DNA of 57,072 bases from Acidobacteriota bacterium (lineage in GTDB: Bacteria; Actinomycetota; Acidimicrobiia; Spongiisociales; ZC4RG35): assembly GCA_022573225.1 (NCBI GenBank), contig JACZUI010000006.1, positions 1 through 57,072 of the forward strand, read 5' to 3'. A model generated the notes under the pieces. It saw only the letters and a program-made list of their open reading frames with translations. It did not search any database and was not told the DNA's origin. This document shows, in pieces, positions 33,132 to 43,194 of this stretch. The position numbers were made by a program, and so were the translations under genes. Numbering within the stretch: position 1 is the stretch's first letter; the number at the start of each line of letters is the position of its first letter.

Positions 33132-34322
33132 ATGAGTGCTTTACGGTCAGCGATCCAGGAACTGGCCAACGAGAATCTTGATGATCTGCACGTTGATCAG
33201 CTAGCCGACGATCTCGTGGAGATCGAGTTGGTCAGCGGGCTGTTGGAGACGCAACGGGTGCGTCGACTCTCGGTCTATGGGAGTAAGGGTGGGCCTCTTT
33301 CACACGGCTTCTCCTCGCTGACTGCGTTTCTCAAGACCCGCTGTCGGATGGCGGCAGGTCGGGCCCGTCGTCTGGTGGCCGCCTCTATTGCGATCGGTCA
33401 GGCCAAAGAGGTCTTTCGTGCCTGGTGTGACGGCCGACTCTCGTCGGATCAAGTTGGGAGGTTATTCGAGACGTCCGAGGCGGTGCATCAGGAGTTCGTC
33501 GCTATCGAGTCGACCCTGGTCGATGCCGTGGACGGCCTGTCAGTCTCAGATACGCGGAGGCTGTTGGATTACTGGCGTCAGTCGGTGGACGGACCAGGAA
33601 CAGTCGCAGATGAGATCAAACAAGATCAGGCTCGTGGGGTTTCATTGTCACTGACGATGGGTGGGATGGCGCGCATCGACGGCTGGCTGACCACCACGGC
33701 AGGTGAGGCCCTCGCCACGGCGCTGGACTCGCTGATGCCCCCACCAAGCCCCGATGATCCGAGACCCCCGAGGCAGAGGCGGCATGACGCCCTGGAGGAT
33801 CTCGCTCGTGGGTTTCTCGATCATGGCGAGACACCGGTGGTCGGTGGGGAGAAACCTCATATCAATATTGTTTGCGATCTCGACGCGCTCCAAGGTGTTG
33901 CCGGAGGCGTCCACGAAACCGAGACAGGTCAGGTGGTCACCGTCGCAACGCTTCGCCGGGTCGCCTGCGACTCCTCGGTGGCCCGGATCATCCTCGGCCC
34001 TGCCTCAGAAGTCGTAGATGTGGGGCGTCGGACCCGATCCATCCCGGCTGGGATGCGAAGAGCGGTGATCGTGCGCGATCGACATTGCACCTGGAAGGGT
34101 TGTGATCGCAAACCCCGGTGGTGTGATGTCCACCACAAGAAGCACTGGGCCGACGGAGGCGAAACCGGCCTGGAAAATCTCACCCTCTTGTGCCGCTTCC
34201 ATCACACGCTCATGCATCGGGGCTATGGACAGAGACGAGGTCCACCACCGACTACGCATCGATCAGGTAGGCGACCAGCGCATCGAGTTCGTCCGGCTCA
34301 GTCGACGGCTCGCCGGTACTGA
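33132..34322 (+). CDS. DUF222/13E12-type HNH endonuclease, possibly damaged 3' end
   Basis: An N-terminal DUF222 domain (about 1-300, helical) is followed by an HNH nuclease domain: RHCTWKGCDRKPRWCDVHHKKHWADGGETGLENLTLLCRFHHTLMH, with zinc-binding cysteines and the HHxxHW and HH metal residues intact. The family is repetitive in actinobacteria, includes mycobacterial 13E12 repeats and is thought to be mobile. Start at the ATG of MSALRS behind GGGGAG. After MHRGYGQ the frame turns into RRGPPPTTHRSGRRPAHR, unlike a natural tail, whereas the +1 frame reads DEVHHRLRIDQVGDQRIEF. A frameshift near 34240 is likely. The end overlaps the convergent permease. Confidence 0.88.
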   Translation: MSALRSAIQELANENLDDLHVDQLADDLVEIELVSGLLETQRVRRLSVYGSKGGPLSHGFSSLTAFLKTRCRMAAGRARRLVAASIAIGQAKEVFRAWCDGRLSSDQVGRLFETSEAVHQEFVAIESTLVDAVDGLSVSDTRRLLDYWRQSVDGPGTVADEIKQDQARGVSLSLTMGGMARIDGWLTTTAGEALATALDSLMPPPSPDDPRPPRQRRHDALEDLARGFLDHGETPVVGGEKPHINIVCDLDALQGVAGGVHETETGQVVTVATLRRVACDSSVARIILGPASEVVDVGRRTRSIPAGMRRAVIVRDRHCTWKGCDRKPRWCDVHHKKHWADGGETGLENLTLLCRFHHTLMHRGYGQRRGPPPTTHRSGRRPAHRVRPAQSTARRY

Positions 34323-35130
34323 CGAACCGCCCAGGGTGCGAACACGAGCAGAATGCCAGCTGTCCATGCCAGCGATTGAAGAATCAACGTTCCGGTGTCA
34401 AGCCCGAGGGAGGCGGCGACCTCTTCGGGGAGCATCAGCGAGCGTGCGGTGTTGGTCAAAATCGTGATCGGCTGGACCTCCGCGAAAGTCTGAAGCCACG
34501 ACGGCATGGTTTCCACCGGCACGAACACCGAAGAGGCAAACACCAACGGGAAAATGGGGAGGAATCCGGCAGTCTGGGCGGCTTCCGGGCTCTTCACTGT
34601 CAGCCCGATCGTGGCCATCACCCAGGACATCGAGTAGCCGAACAAGAGGACGATGGCCACCCCGAGCACCATGCTGGGGAATCCTTGCTCGAACCTCCAA
34701 CCCAGCAGGAAGCCCACGAACAGCATGAGGGTATTGACGAAGACGTTTCTCACGAGATCAGCGATGGTTCGCCCGGCCAAGACTGCGGAGCGGGCCATTG
34801 GCAGCGACCGGAAACGATCTATGATCCCCGTCGCCAGATCCTCGGTAAGGCCCAACGATGTCTGGGTCGCCCCGAACACTGCGGTCTGAACCAGGATCCC
34901 TGGGATCAGGAAGTTGATGTAATCCTCGGGTGCGGCGGGCGTGCCCTCGGTGATGGCGCCCCCAAACACGAAGTTGAAAAGGAGGAGGAACATCACCGGC
35001 TGGACCGTGGCGAAGAACACCAGTTGTGGCAGCCGGATATTGCGGAGCATGTTCCGTTTGGTGATCACGCTGATGTGATTGAGGGTCTCTCGAACCCCCA
35101 CCCTCTTCTGAAGTTTTTCGGCAGTTGCGG

Positions 35131-35134
<4 letters not shown>
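34298..35134 (-). CDS. ABC-2 type transporter permease (DrrB-like)
   Basis: A 278-residue permease with six TM helices. Family marks: the N-terminal amphipathic stretch with MLRNIRLPQLVFFATVQPVMFLLLFNFVFGG, the ABC-2 signature region IDRFRSLPMARSAVLAGRTIADLVRN, and FASSVFVPVETMPSWLQTFAEVQPIT. These are typical of the daunorubicin-resistance DrrB/NodJ group, which exports drugs, lipids or polysaccharide. Starts at an ATGA overlap with the ATPase stop. Substrate unknown. Confidence 0.92.
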
Positions 35135-36105
<971 letters not shown>

Positions 36106-36150
36106 TTGCGGTCTTCCTGGCGCGGCCGATGGATGGTAACCGGCGGGTTT

Positions 36151-37197
36151 CTAGTTCCGTCTTTCCGCGGCCAGTTCGAAGAGGCGGCGGGCTCCCGCGC
36201 CCAGGGCCTCGAATCTGTCGTCCTGAGTCTGCCCACGGCGCCATCGGATATATATCTGCTGGAGGATCACCGCCAACTTCCACGATCCGAAGACCAGGTA
36301 CCAATCGACGGATTCGGGGTCTCGGCCCGACTTCTCGGTGTATCGAGCGACTGCATCTGACCTATCGAGCCATCCGGGGCTGGTTGTCGGCATCATCCCG
36401 AGACCTTCCGGCGCTTCGCCGGGGTCGAACCACGATCCCATCAAGGTACCCAGGTCGGCCAGAGGATCGCCTCTTGTCGCCATGTCCCAGTCATAGACCG
36501 CAACACAGATACCGGGGTTATCGACCGCGACCGCCATGTTGTCGAGACGCCAGTCGTTGTGTAGGAGGGTTGTCTGGATCGACTCCGGCAAGTTGTCGGA
36601 AAGCCACTGGCCGACCTCGTCTGCAATCCGGTTGTCCTCGTGTCGGGCCTTCTGCCAGCGCTCCCGCCACCCGTCCACCTGTCGTTGAAGGAAGCCGTCC
36701 GGATACCCCAGCTCACCCAGACCGCACTCGGCCGGGTCGACCGCATGGAATTCGGCCAGGGTGTCGATTACGACCCGGGACAGCTTCCGATTCGCTTCGA
36801 TGTCCGTGCCGCTGCCAAAGATGTCGGGCACCGCACCTCGAACCACCACTCCGTCACGACGCTCCATCAGAAAGAATGGCGACCCAATAATCGAGAGGTC
36901 GGAGGAGTAGGCCAACGCTCGAGGTGCCTTCTCGAACGACTGCCACAGCTTTGAAAGAACACCGAACTCCCGTCTCATGTCATGGGCGCTGGTCGCTACC
37001 GGTCCGAGCGGCGGCCGTCGCAGCACCAGTTCCGACGCATCGGGAAAGGTCAGCAGATAGGTCAGGTTGGCCTTGCCCCCTGCGAACTGATGAACTTCGG
37101 GCGATCCGGCCGGAATATCGGACTGTCGGGACATCCAATCGGTGAGGCCGGCGACGTCAAAGCCCTCATCTGCTCGTACATCGATCAGTTCGTCCAC
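36151..37197 (-). CDS. APH-family phosphotransferase (ACAD10-like)
   Basis: A 348-residue kinase-fold protein. The nucleotide-binding start is QFAGGKANLTYLLTFPDASELVLRRPP. The catalytic loop is TLLHNDWRLDNMAV (HxDxxxxN) and the metal-binding loop is VYDWDMATRGDPLADLGTLM. This set matches the aminoglycoside phosphotransferase/ACAD10-type group, which in actinobacteria often works with acyl-CoA dehydrogenases and phosphorylates small hydroxylated molecules. No acyl-CoA dehydrogenase is adjacent, so the substrate stays open. Antibiotic resistance is not implied. Confidence 0.88.
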   Translation of the reverse strand: MDELIDVRADEGFDVAGLTDWMSRQSDIPAGSPEVHQFAGGKANLTYLLTFPDASELVLRRPPLGPVATSAHDMRREFGVLSKLWQSFEKAPRALAYSSDLSIIGSPFFLMERRDGVVVRGAVPDIFGSGTDIEANRKLSRVVIDTLAEFHAVDPAECGLGELGYPDGFLQRQVDGWRERWQKARHEDNRIADEVGQWLSDNLPESIQTTLLHNDWRLDNMAVAVDNPGICVAVYDWDMATRGDPLADLGTLMGSWFDPGEAPEGLGMMPTTSPGWLDRSDAVARYTEKSGRDPESVDWYLVFGSWKLAVILQQIYIRWRRGQTQDDRFEALGAGARRLFELAAERRN

Positions 37198-37277
37198 GAG
37201 ACGAGAGTATTCGGTGCTTCAGAGTGGAGTGTCGCGCGGGGTCTACCCTCCCGTCGGGCGATGACAGAAAGCGGACG

Positions 37278-38930
37278 ATGCCGACACCATTCGAGATAGC
37301 CGACTCCTTCACTGAGACCTGGTCGGACTTGAGCCCCATCAGCGCGACCTTTGCCGGCGTGGCGGGTCGCGATCACCTGATGGATGACCTATCTCCAGAC
37401 GGTCACGCGGCCAGGATTGACGAGTTGAAGGCAACACGCGTCTTGCTCAGCGAACATCTGAAGAATCCAGATCCCGTCCAGGGGAACTCGGCCAAAATCC
37501 TCATCGCCTGGATCGATGAACGGATCCAATCCCACGACGACGGCAAGTGGAAACGGGATCTCAACCACGCCGCCAGCCCCTTCCAGCGCCTCAAGATGGT
37601 GTTCGACCTCATGCCTACCGAGGGCGCAGGGGCCTGGGACGACATTTCGGCGCGACTCCAGGGTCTCGACAACGCCCTCAGGGGCTATCAGGCTTGTCTT
37701 CAGGTCGGCATCGATGAGGGTTCGGTGGCTGCCCAACGTCAGGTACTGAGTCTGATCGATCAGGTGCGAGCCGTCACCGCCGACGACTCTCCCTTCCTGG
37801 GTTATCCGGCCAAGGCTGCAGCATCGGGTGGGGACGCCGATGGCGTGTCTGCCGCGGTCGATGCGGCAAGGTCCTCATGGTCGACGTTCGCCGACTGGCT
37901 CGAGAACGAGTATCTGCCTGGGGCAACGGTCAGCGATGCCGTTGGTGAAGAGCGATACATCCTGGGCGCCGATGAGTTCCTCGGGATGGAGATCGATCCC
38001 CACGAGACGTATGCATGGGGTTGGGACGAAGTCCATCGGCTCAGGTCAGAGATGGAGAAGACGGCAGCCTTGATTGAGCCGGATCGCCCGGTTTCGGAGG
38101 TGATCCAGCTTCTCGACACCGATCCCGCTCGGTCTGCGCCCGACCATGAGGCTTTTGCTCTGTTCGTCAAACAGATCCAGATGACGGCAGTCGATCAGCT
38201 ATCCGGGGAGCATTTCGACGTGCCGGACCAGCTACGGGAAGTCGACGTGAACATTGCCCCGCCGGGTGGCGCCCTCGGGGCCTGGTACAACGCTCCGTCG
38301 GAAGACTTCAGCCGTCCAGGCAGCATTTGGTATGCCCCAGGGGAGAGGGTCCGACTCCCCTATTGGCAGGAGGTCGCCACTGCATATCACGAAGGCTTTC
38401 CCGGTCATCACCTCCAGGTCGGCATCGCCATGTTGTCGAAGGAGCAGATTTCACGATTCCATCGGCTGTTCGTCTGGTACTCGGGGGCGGGCGAGGGCTG
38501 GGCGCTATATGCCGAGAGGCTCATGGACGAGCTCGGCTACTTCGAGAAACCCGAGTACCGGCTTGGGCTTCTCGCCAGCCAGCTTTTCCGGTCGACCAGG
38601 GTGGTGGTGGATATTGGAACTCAGCTCGAATTGACGATCCCGAACCATGCCCCCCTCTATGTCGGAGAAACCTGGAACTACGACATCGCAGTCGACTACA
38701 TGGACGAGATTGCTCTCCAGGCTCGGGATGTTGCGGAGTCGGAGGTCAAGCGTTATCTCGGCTGGTGGGGACAGGCCATCTCCTACAAGGTGGGAGAGCG
38801 CGAGATACTTGATATTCGAGACAAGGTCATGGCTCGAGACGGGTCGGCATTTGATCGGAAGGATTTTCACCGCCGGATGTTGGAAGCAGGGGCCATCAGG
38901 CTCGATCACCTACGAGAGGCGTTGCTCTGA
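37278..38930 (+). CDS. DUF885 family metallopeptidase-like protein
   Basis: A 550-residue protein of the DUF885 family. The likely zinc motif is VATAYHEGFPGHHLQVG (HExxxHH, about residue 371), with downstream GEGWALYAERLMDELGYF (the conserved EGW-A-Y-E) and WWGQAISYKVGEREI near the C-terminus. No signal peptide is seen, so it is likely cytosolic. DUF885 proteins are suspected carboxypeptidases and few are characterised. Start at the ATG of MPTPFEIAD. Its stop overlaps the next gene as CTGA. Confidence 0.9.
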   Translation: MPTPFEIADSFTETWSDLSPISATFAGVAGRDHLMDDLSPDGHAARIDELKATRVLLSEHLKNPDPVQGNSAKILIAWIDERIQSHDDGKWKRDLNHAASPFQRLKMVFDLMPTEGAGAWDDISARLQGLDNALRGYQACLQVGIDEGSVAAQRQVLSLIDQVRAVTADDSPFLGYPAKAAASGGDADGVSAAVDAARSSWSTFADWLENEYLPGATVSDAVGEERYILGADEFLGMEIDPHETYAWGWDEVHRLRSEMEKTAALIEPDRPVSEVIQLLDTDPARSAPDHEAFALFVKQIQMTAVDQLSGEHFDVPDQLREVDVNIAPPGGALGAWYNAPSEDFSRPGSIWYAPGERVRLPYWQEVATAYHEGFPGHHLQVGIAMLSKEQISRFHRLFVWYSGAGEGWALYAERLMDELGYFEKPEYRLGLLASQLFRSTRVVVDIGTQLELTIPNHAPLYVGETWNYDIAVDYMDEIALQARDVAESEVKRYLGWWGQAISYKVGEREILDIRDKVMARDGSAFDRKDFHRRMLEAGAIRLDHLREALL

Positions 38931-39535
38931 ACAAGAAAGTATTCGACCTGACCACCAGCGAGAGTCGTGATCGCTACAAATTGCTGACCGGTCTGGTGGT
39001 CCCCAGGCCAATCGGATGGATCGGAACAAGACGCGACGACGGGACATACAACCTGGCTCCGTTCTCATTCTTCAACGTCGTGTCGTCCAGCCCACCCACC
39101 GTCCTCTTTTCTGGCGGCCGGCATCCCGACCGTCCCAAGGACTCCGTGGAGTTCGCCGAGAGGACAGGCGTCTTCACGGTGAACATCGTGTCAGGCGAGT
39201 TGGCGGAGGCCATGTCGGTGACGTCGGGAAGCTTCGGCCCTGATGACGACGAGTTTGCCATTGCCGGGTTGACGCCGACGAGAGGAATCAAGGTCGACGC
39301 CCCTTTGGTTGCCGAGGCGCCCGCAAATCTCGAGTGTCAGGTGATGGAGATCATGGACTTTGGCAGCGACGGTGCTATCCGCATGGTGATCGGTGAGGTG
39401 CTGGCGATCCATGTCAGGGAGGACGCTCTCGACGGAACGCGTATCAAATCTGAGGTGATAGACGCCATCGGTCGTATGGCCGGCAACTCATACATTTTCT
39501 CAAGGGACCGGTTCGAGATTCAGAGGCCCAGTTAG
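38927..39535 (+). CDS. Flavin reductase-like FMN-binding protein, probable CTG start
   Basis: A protein of about 202 residues with the flavin reductase fold: LTGLVVPRPIGWIGTRRDDGTYNLAPFSFFNVVSSSPPTVLFSGG (FMN-binding block) and DSVEFAERTGVFTVNIVSGELAEAM. Family members of this type start about 18 residues before the PRPIGW motif, yet the first ordinary initiator in frame (TTG, 38981) would cut into it. The CTG used here overlaps the stop of the preceding gene as CTGA, has AGAGG seven bases upstream, and gives NKKVFDLTTSESRDRYKLL, the expected N-terminus. Substrate unknown. Confidence 0.82.
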   Translation: MNKKVFDLTTSESRDRYKLLTGLVVPRPIGWIGTRRDDGTYNLAPFSFFNVVSSSPPTVLFSGGRHPDRPKDSVEFAERTGVFTVNIVSGELAEAMSVTSGSFGPDDDEFAIAGLTPTRGIKVDAPLVAEAPANLECQVMEIMDFGSDGAIRMVIGEVLAIHVREDALDGTRIKSEVIDAIGRMAGNSYIFSRDRFEIQRPS

Positions 39536-39563
39536 CGGATTCAGGCGGAGCCGCACCAGTTCC

Positions 39564-40694
39564 TCATTTGCAGCCGTTGGCAAGGAGGCTTGGGTATGGG
39601 TTGACCCACATGTGGTTCCAATGCATCCCGAAATGGAGGTGAGGGCGGGATCCGACCGCGTTCCCACTGGTACCCAAGTATCCGATAACGTCCCCTGCTT
39701 GGACGTTGCGGCTCTTTCCCTCCACCGACTCCATATGACTCCCGATGTATAGGACGCCGTCGGCGCCTGAGAGGTTGAATTGGTTGCCACCGATGCTGCC
39801 CACCTTGAAGATGACACTTCCCGACACTGGCGCCCGAACCGGGGTGAGAAAGTCCCCGAAGATGTCGTTGCCTTCGTGGTAGCGGGAACCGCGCGGGAAT
39901 CCCCAGTCGTTGAAGAATCTTCCACCCCCGACCGGACAAACCCACTCGCTCCCACCCGGGATATCGAGGACCTGCCCGCTCCATATCAGGTTCACATTGG
40001 AAATCTCGTTCACACTGGCGAGCTTCGAAACCGATGTGCCGTATCGGGCGGCAATGTCAACCAGCCGATCGCCCTTCTTCACGGTGTATGACGAGCTTCC
40101 CTCTGTTCCACTGGCGATAAACCCGGGTCCATCCAGAAACAATCGGGTTCCCGAATAGATCGTCCCGTTCACTATCCCGTTGGCACTGATGATCCCCTTG
40201 GCCGACACGCCCTCGTATTGCGCGGCGATGGACACCACCGATTCGCCCCTCTCTACGATGTGGTATGCGCCGGAGCGGGAAGTGCCACTCCCAAGGGCCC
40301 CGCCTCCGCTGCCCCCGGTTGTGGGCCCAATGACGAGTTCCTGACCCGGACGGATCAGGTCCGGGTTGGCAAGCGAGTTGATTTTGGCGATGCTGGCCGC
40401 GCTGACGCTGTACTTGGCCGCGATCTTGTTGAGGGTCTCTCCGGAGGACACGATATGGATCTGGGCCGGCTCGCCCTTCTCACCGGGGATGACGAGCACC
40501 TGTCCGGGATGAATCAGGTTGGCGTTGGAGATGTTGTTGGCTTCGACCAGCTCGCTCAGCGAAACACCGTGGTCACGGGCTATTCGACCAAGGGTGTCAC
40601 CTTTCTCGACGGTGTAGTCGACGGAGAATGCGACCACCAGAAGAGTAAGCGTCAGCCCGACGACGAGGGCTCGGACGCGACGGGGCTTGGGCAT
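39564..40694 (-). CDS. LysM-repeat M23 metallopeptidase
   Basis: A 376-residue envelope protein: an N-terminal signal or anchor ([16 protein letters not shown]), four LysM repeats beginning at [29 protein letters not shown] and YTVKKGDRL, separated by a Gly/Ser linker after the second, then an M23 domain. The zinc residues are in [16 protein letters not shown] and [10 protein letters not shown]. LysM binds the glycan chain and M23 cuts cross-bridges, so it probably acts in cell-wall remodelling. It belongs to the same activity class as the secreted M23 protein at 16894-17529 but not the same architecture. Confidence 0.93.
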   Translation of the reverse strand: MPKPRRVRALVVGLTLTLLVVAFSVDYTVEKGDTLGRIARDHGVSLSELVEANNISNANLIHPGQVLVIPGEKGEPAQIHIVSSGETLNKIAAKYSVSAASIAKINSLANPDLIRPGQELVIGPTTGGSGGGALGSGTSRSGAYHIVERGESVVSIAAQYEGVSAKGIISANGIVNGTIYSGTRLFLDGPGFIASGTEGSSSYTVKKGDRLVDIAARYGTSVSKLASVNEISNVNLIWSGQVLDIPGGSEWVCPVGGGRFFNDWGFPRGSRYHEGNDIFGDFLTPVRAPVSGSVIFKVGSIGGNQFNLSGADGVLYIGSHMESVEGKSRNVQAGDVIGYLGTSGNAVGSRPHLHFGMHWNHMWVNPYPSLLANGCK

Positions 40695-40742
40695 GTGAAG
40701 GCACTACTCCTTCGGCCCCTGAACCGCTCCGCCCGGAGGAGA

Positions 40743-41783
40743 CTACCCAGCGATACCCGATTTTCCAGCCACGATTCGCAACTGGCCGCAGGCGGCGTCG
40801 ATCTCGCGACCCCGGGTGTTGCGGATAGTGACGTTGACTCCGTGATTGGCGAGGAGGCGGGCAAACCCCTCGATCCGGCGTTCTGGCGAGGCGGTCTCCT
40901 CGGTCAGTGGCGTCGGGTTGAGCGCGATCAGATTGACATGGGCTCTGAGCCGGTTGGCGATGACCGCCAGCTTGGTGGCCTGGTCGTCGGTGTCGTTGAC
41001 CCCGTCCATCATCGTCCACTCGATGGACAGACGTCTCCCCTTTTTCTCGAAGTATTCCCATGCGGCTGCCACGAGCATCTCCAACGGGTAGCGCTTGTTG
41101 ATCGGTACCAACGATGTCCGTAGCTCGTTGTCGGCAGCGTGAAGGCTGATGGCGAGATAGACCGGCCACGGGTCTTCGGCGAGACGTTTGATTCCAGGAA
41201 CGATTCCCACCGTCGAGACAGTGATTGCTCGGGCTGACAGCCCCATGACTTCGACCATTCTCCGGATCGCCTCCCTTACCCGGTTGTAGTTTGCCAGTGG
41301 TTCGCCCATACCCATGAAAACGACGTTGGTGAGATGGTCGGGAACTCCCGGCATTCCAATTTGGCGAAGAAACGCCTGGGCATAGGCGACCTGGGCAAAT
41401 ATCTCACCCGGCTCGAGGTGGCGTTCGAATCCGAACTGACCAGTCGCACAAAACGTGCATCCCAGCGCGCAGCCCGCCTGACTCGAGATACACAGCGTGG
41501 CCCGACGGGGGTACCCCATCAGGACTGCTTCGATCGCCGCTCCGTCTGGAGCCCGAAACAGCCACTTGCGGGTGGTACCCGAGTCTGCCGACTGCTCTAC
41601 CTCCACGGTGAATGGCCAGAGTCTGTCTGAGAACCGGCTCCGCACCTCTTGGGGAAGGTTGGTCATGTCTTCGGTCTGAAGAACTGGAGTCTTGTAGAGC
41701 CAGTCCCTCAGTTGATCGACGCGAAATCGAGGTTCACCCTCGAGGAGTTCTCCGAGATCCTCCGGGGCGTGGAGATAGGGCAC
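40743..41783 (-). CDS. rlmN: Dual-specificity rRNA/tRNA adenine-C2 methyltransferase RlmN
   Basis: Radical SAM enzyme that methylates A2503 of 23S rRNA and A37 of some tRNAs. The 346-residue protein has the CxxxCxxC cluster in SSQAGCALGCTFCATGQFGFERHL (about residues 105-115), TNVVFMGMGEPLANYN, ITVSTVGIVPGIKRL, SLHAADNELRTSLVPINKRYP, and the C-terminal TIRNTRGREIDAACGQL with the second catalytic cysteine. GTG start. An HhH protein gene lies 11 bases upstream on the same strand. Confidence 0.96.
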   Translation of the reverse strand: MPYLHAPEDLGELLEGEPRFRVDQLRDWLYKTPVLQTEDMTNLPQEVRSRFSDRLWPFTVEVEQSADSGTTRKWLFRAPDGAAIEAVLMGYPRRATLCISSQAGCALGCTFCATGQFGFERHLEPGEIFAQVAYAQAFLRQIGMPGVPDHLTNVVFMGMGEPLANYNRVREAIRRMVEVMGLSARAITVSTVGIVPGIKRLAEDPWPVYLAISLHAADNELRTSLVPINKRYPLEMLVAAAWEYFEKKGRRLSIEWTMMDGVNDTDDQATKLAVIANRLRAHVNLIALNPTPLTEETASPERRIEGFARLLANHGVNVTIRNTRGREIDAACGQLRIVAGKSGIAG

Positions 41784-41794
41784 TCAGCTGAGTC

Positions 41795-42127
41795 TTACCT
41801 AGGCTGCCTAGGCATCGTCTGAGCGCGTTCGATCCACGACCGGGCGCGAGCCGCGCTGACTCCGGCAGCCTCGGCAACTGTGTCGGGTGAGGCGGCGGCG
41901 AGGTCTGCGAGATCGGTGAGGCCGGCGCCCCTGAGCCGGGTGGCGAACACCGGTCCGATGCCGTCCACGGCGTCGATGCCTGGCTCCGGCTCTTTCGGCA
42001 TGACCGGGCGGAATGCGGGGGCGACAGGTTCTCTGGACACTGCTACCGAAATGAATCGGTCGCGCACCGCCCAAAGCACGGCTACGGCGCCGCTGAGGAT
42101 TCCGACGATCTTGGCCACTTTCTTCAT
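41795..42127 (-). CDS. Small membrane-anchored helix-hairpin-helix protein
   Basis: A 110-residue protein: one N-terminal hydrophobic helix (VAKIVGILSGAVAVLWAV), a Pro-rich spacer, and a helix-hairpin-helix domain (GIDAVDGIGPVFATRLRGAGLTDLADLAAASPDTVAEAAGVSAARARSWIERA). The DGIGP-A--L--AG pattern resembles DUF4332-type HhH modules that bind nucleic acid without sequence preference. It is probably co-transcribed with rlmN. Function unknown. Confidence 0.82.
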   Translation of the reverse strand: MKKVAKIVGILSGAVAVLWAVRDRFISVAVSREPVAPAFRPVMPKEPEPGIDAVDGIGPVFATRLRGAGLTDLADLAAASPDTVAEAAGVSAARARSWIERAQTMPRQPR

Positions 42128-42172
42128 GAGGTTGCCAGGCTACAACTTCTGGCGGGCATCTACGCTTGCCGG

Positions 42173-43186
42173 ATGAAAGTTGACTATTGGTACTCCCAAC
42201 CGCCTGATAACGCCGCCGATGCAGCCCGGCTGGCGGTGGAACAGGGTTTTGACGGGTTTTTCACCGCAGAGACTCAGTCCGACCCTTTCCTCCCTCTGGC
42301 AATGGCGGCCGGTGTGGCACCTGAACTCGAGTTGGGCACGGGCATAGCCGTGGCCTTCCCCAGGTCTCCCATGGTTACCGCGATGACCTCCTGGGATCTG
42401 GCACGAATGTCCGATGGGAAGTTCATGCTCGGACTCGGCACCCAGGTGCGCGCCCATATCGTTAGAAGGTTTTCCTCGATCTGGGATAGCCCAGGACCCA
42501 GGCTCCGCGACTACATCCTCGCCTTGAGGGCAATCTGGGACACCTGGCAGAACGCAACTCCGCTCGAGTACGACGGCGAGTTCTACCAGTTTTCCCTGAT
42601 GACTCCCTTCTTCAATCCTGGCCCGATCAAGCACCCTGACATACCCGTCTACATCGCGGGGGTCGGTCCGTACCTGAGTCGGCTCGCGGGCCAGATCTGT
42701 GACGGGTTCCATGTCCATCCCTTCCACACCATCCGATATCTGGACGATGTGGTGTTTCCCAATATTTCAAAGGGTGCAGAAGCGGAAGGACGCTCGCTTG
42801 ACGACGTCGCCACGGTGTCGGCTATTTTCGTCATGACGGGAGAAACGCCCTCCGAGATCGAGCAGGCGATGGAGCCGGTTCGCCAGCAGATCTCGTTTTA
42901 CGGTTCGACCCCTTCTTATGCCCCGATCTTCGAGGCGAACGATTGGGACTTCAACGGCGAGTTGAGAGCCATGGCCAAGAGGGGCCAGTGGGACCAGATG
43001 GCGGCCGTGGTTCCCGATGAGGCGGTCCATGCGGTGGGGGTGGCGGCTCCAATCGACAGGCTCGGCGAGGCGATCAAGGATCGATACCAGGGTCGAATCC
43101 AACGGATCGGGTTCTACTCGGTCGGGTCCGTCCTCGAGACCGACCCCGATGCCCGGTCACAGGTGATTCAGCAGATCCGCGCCTGA
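42173..43186 (+). CDS. Luciferase-like F420-dependent oxidoreductase (TIGR03617-type)
   Basis: A 337-residue TIM-barrel enzyme of the bacterial luciferase-like superfamily. Segments: EQGFDGFFTAETQSDPFLPLAMAAG, LELGTGIAVAFPRSPMVTAMTSWDLARMSDGKFMLGLGTQVRAHI, and PDIPVYIAGVGPYLSRLAGQICDGFHVHPF. These match the TIGR03617 group of predicted F420-dependent enzymes. Use of F420 is inferred from the family. The substrate is unknown. Confidence 0.9.
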   Translation: MKVDYWYSQPPDNAADAARLAVEQGFDGFFTAETQSDPFLPLAMAAGVAPELELGTGIAVAFPRSPMVTAMTSWDLARMSDGKFMLGLGTQVRAHIVRRFSSIWDSPGPRLRDYILALRAIWDTWQNATPLEYDGEFYQFSLMTPFFNPGPIKHPDIPVYIAGVGPYLSRLAGQICDGFHVHPFHTIRYLDDVVFPNISKGAEAEGRSLDDVATVSAIFVMTGETPSEIEQAMEPVRQQISFYGSTPSYAPIFEANDWDFNGELRAMAKRGQWDQMAAVVPDEAVHAVGVAAPIDRLGEAIKDRYQGRIQRIGFYSVGSVLETDPDARSQVIQQIRA

Positions 43187-43194
43187 GACTGCCG

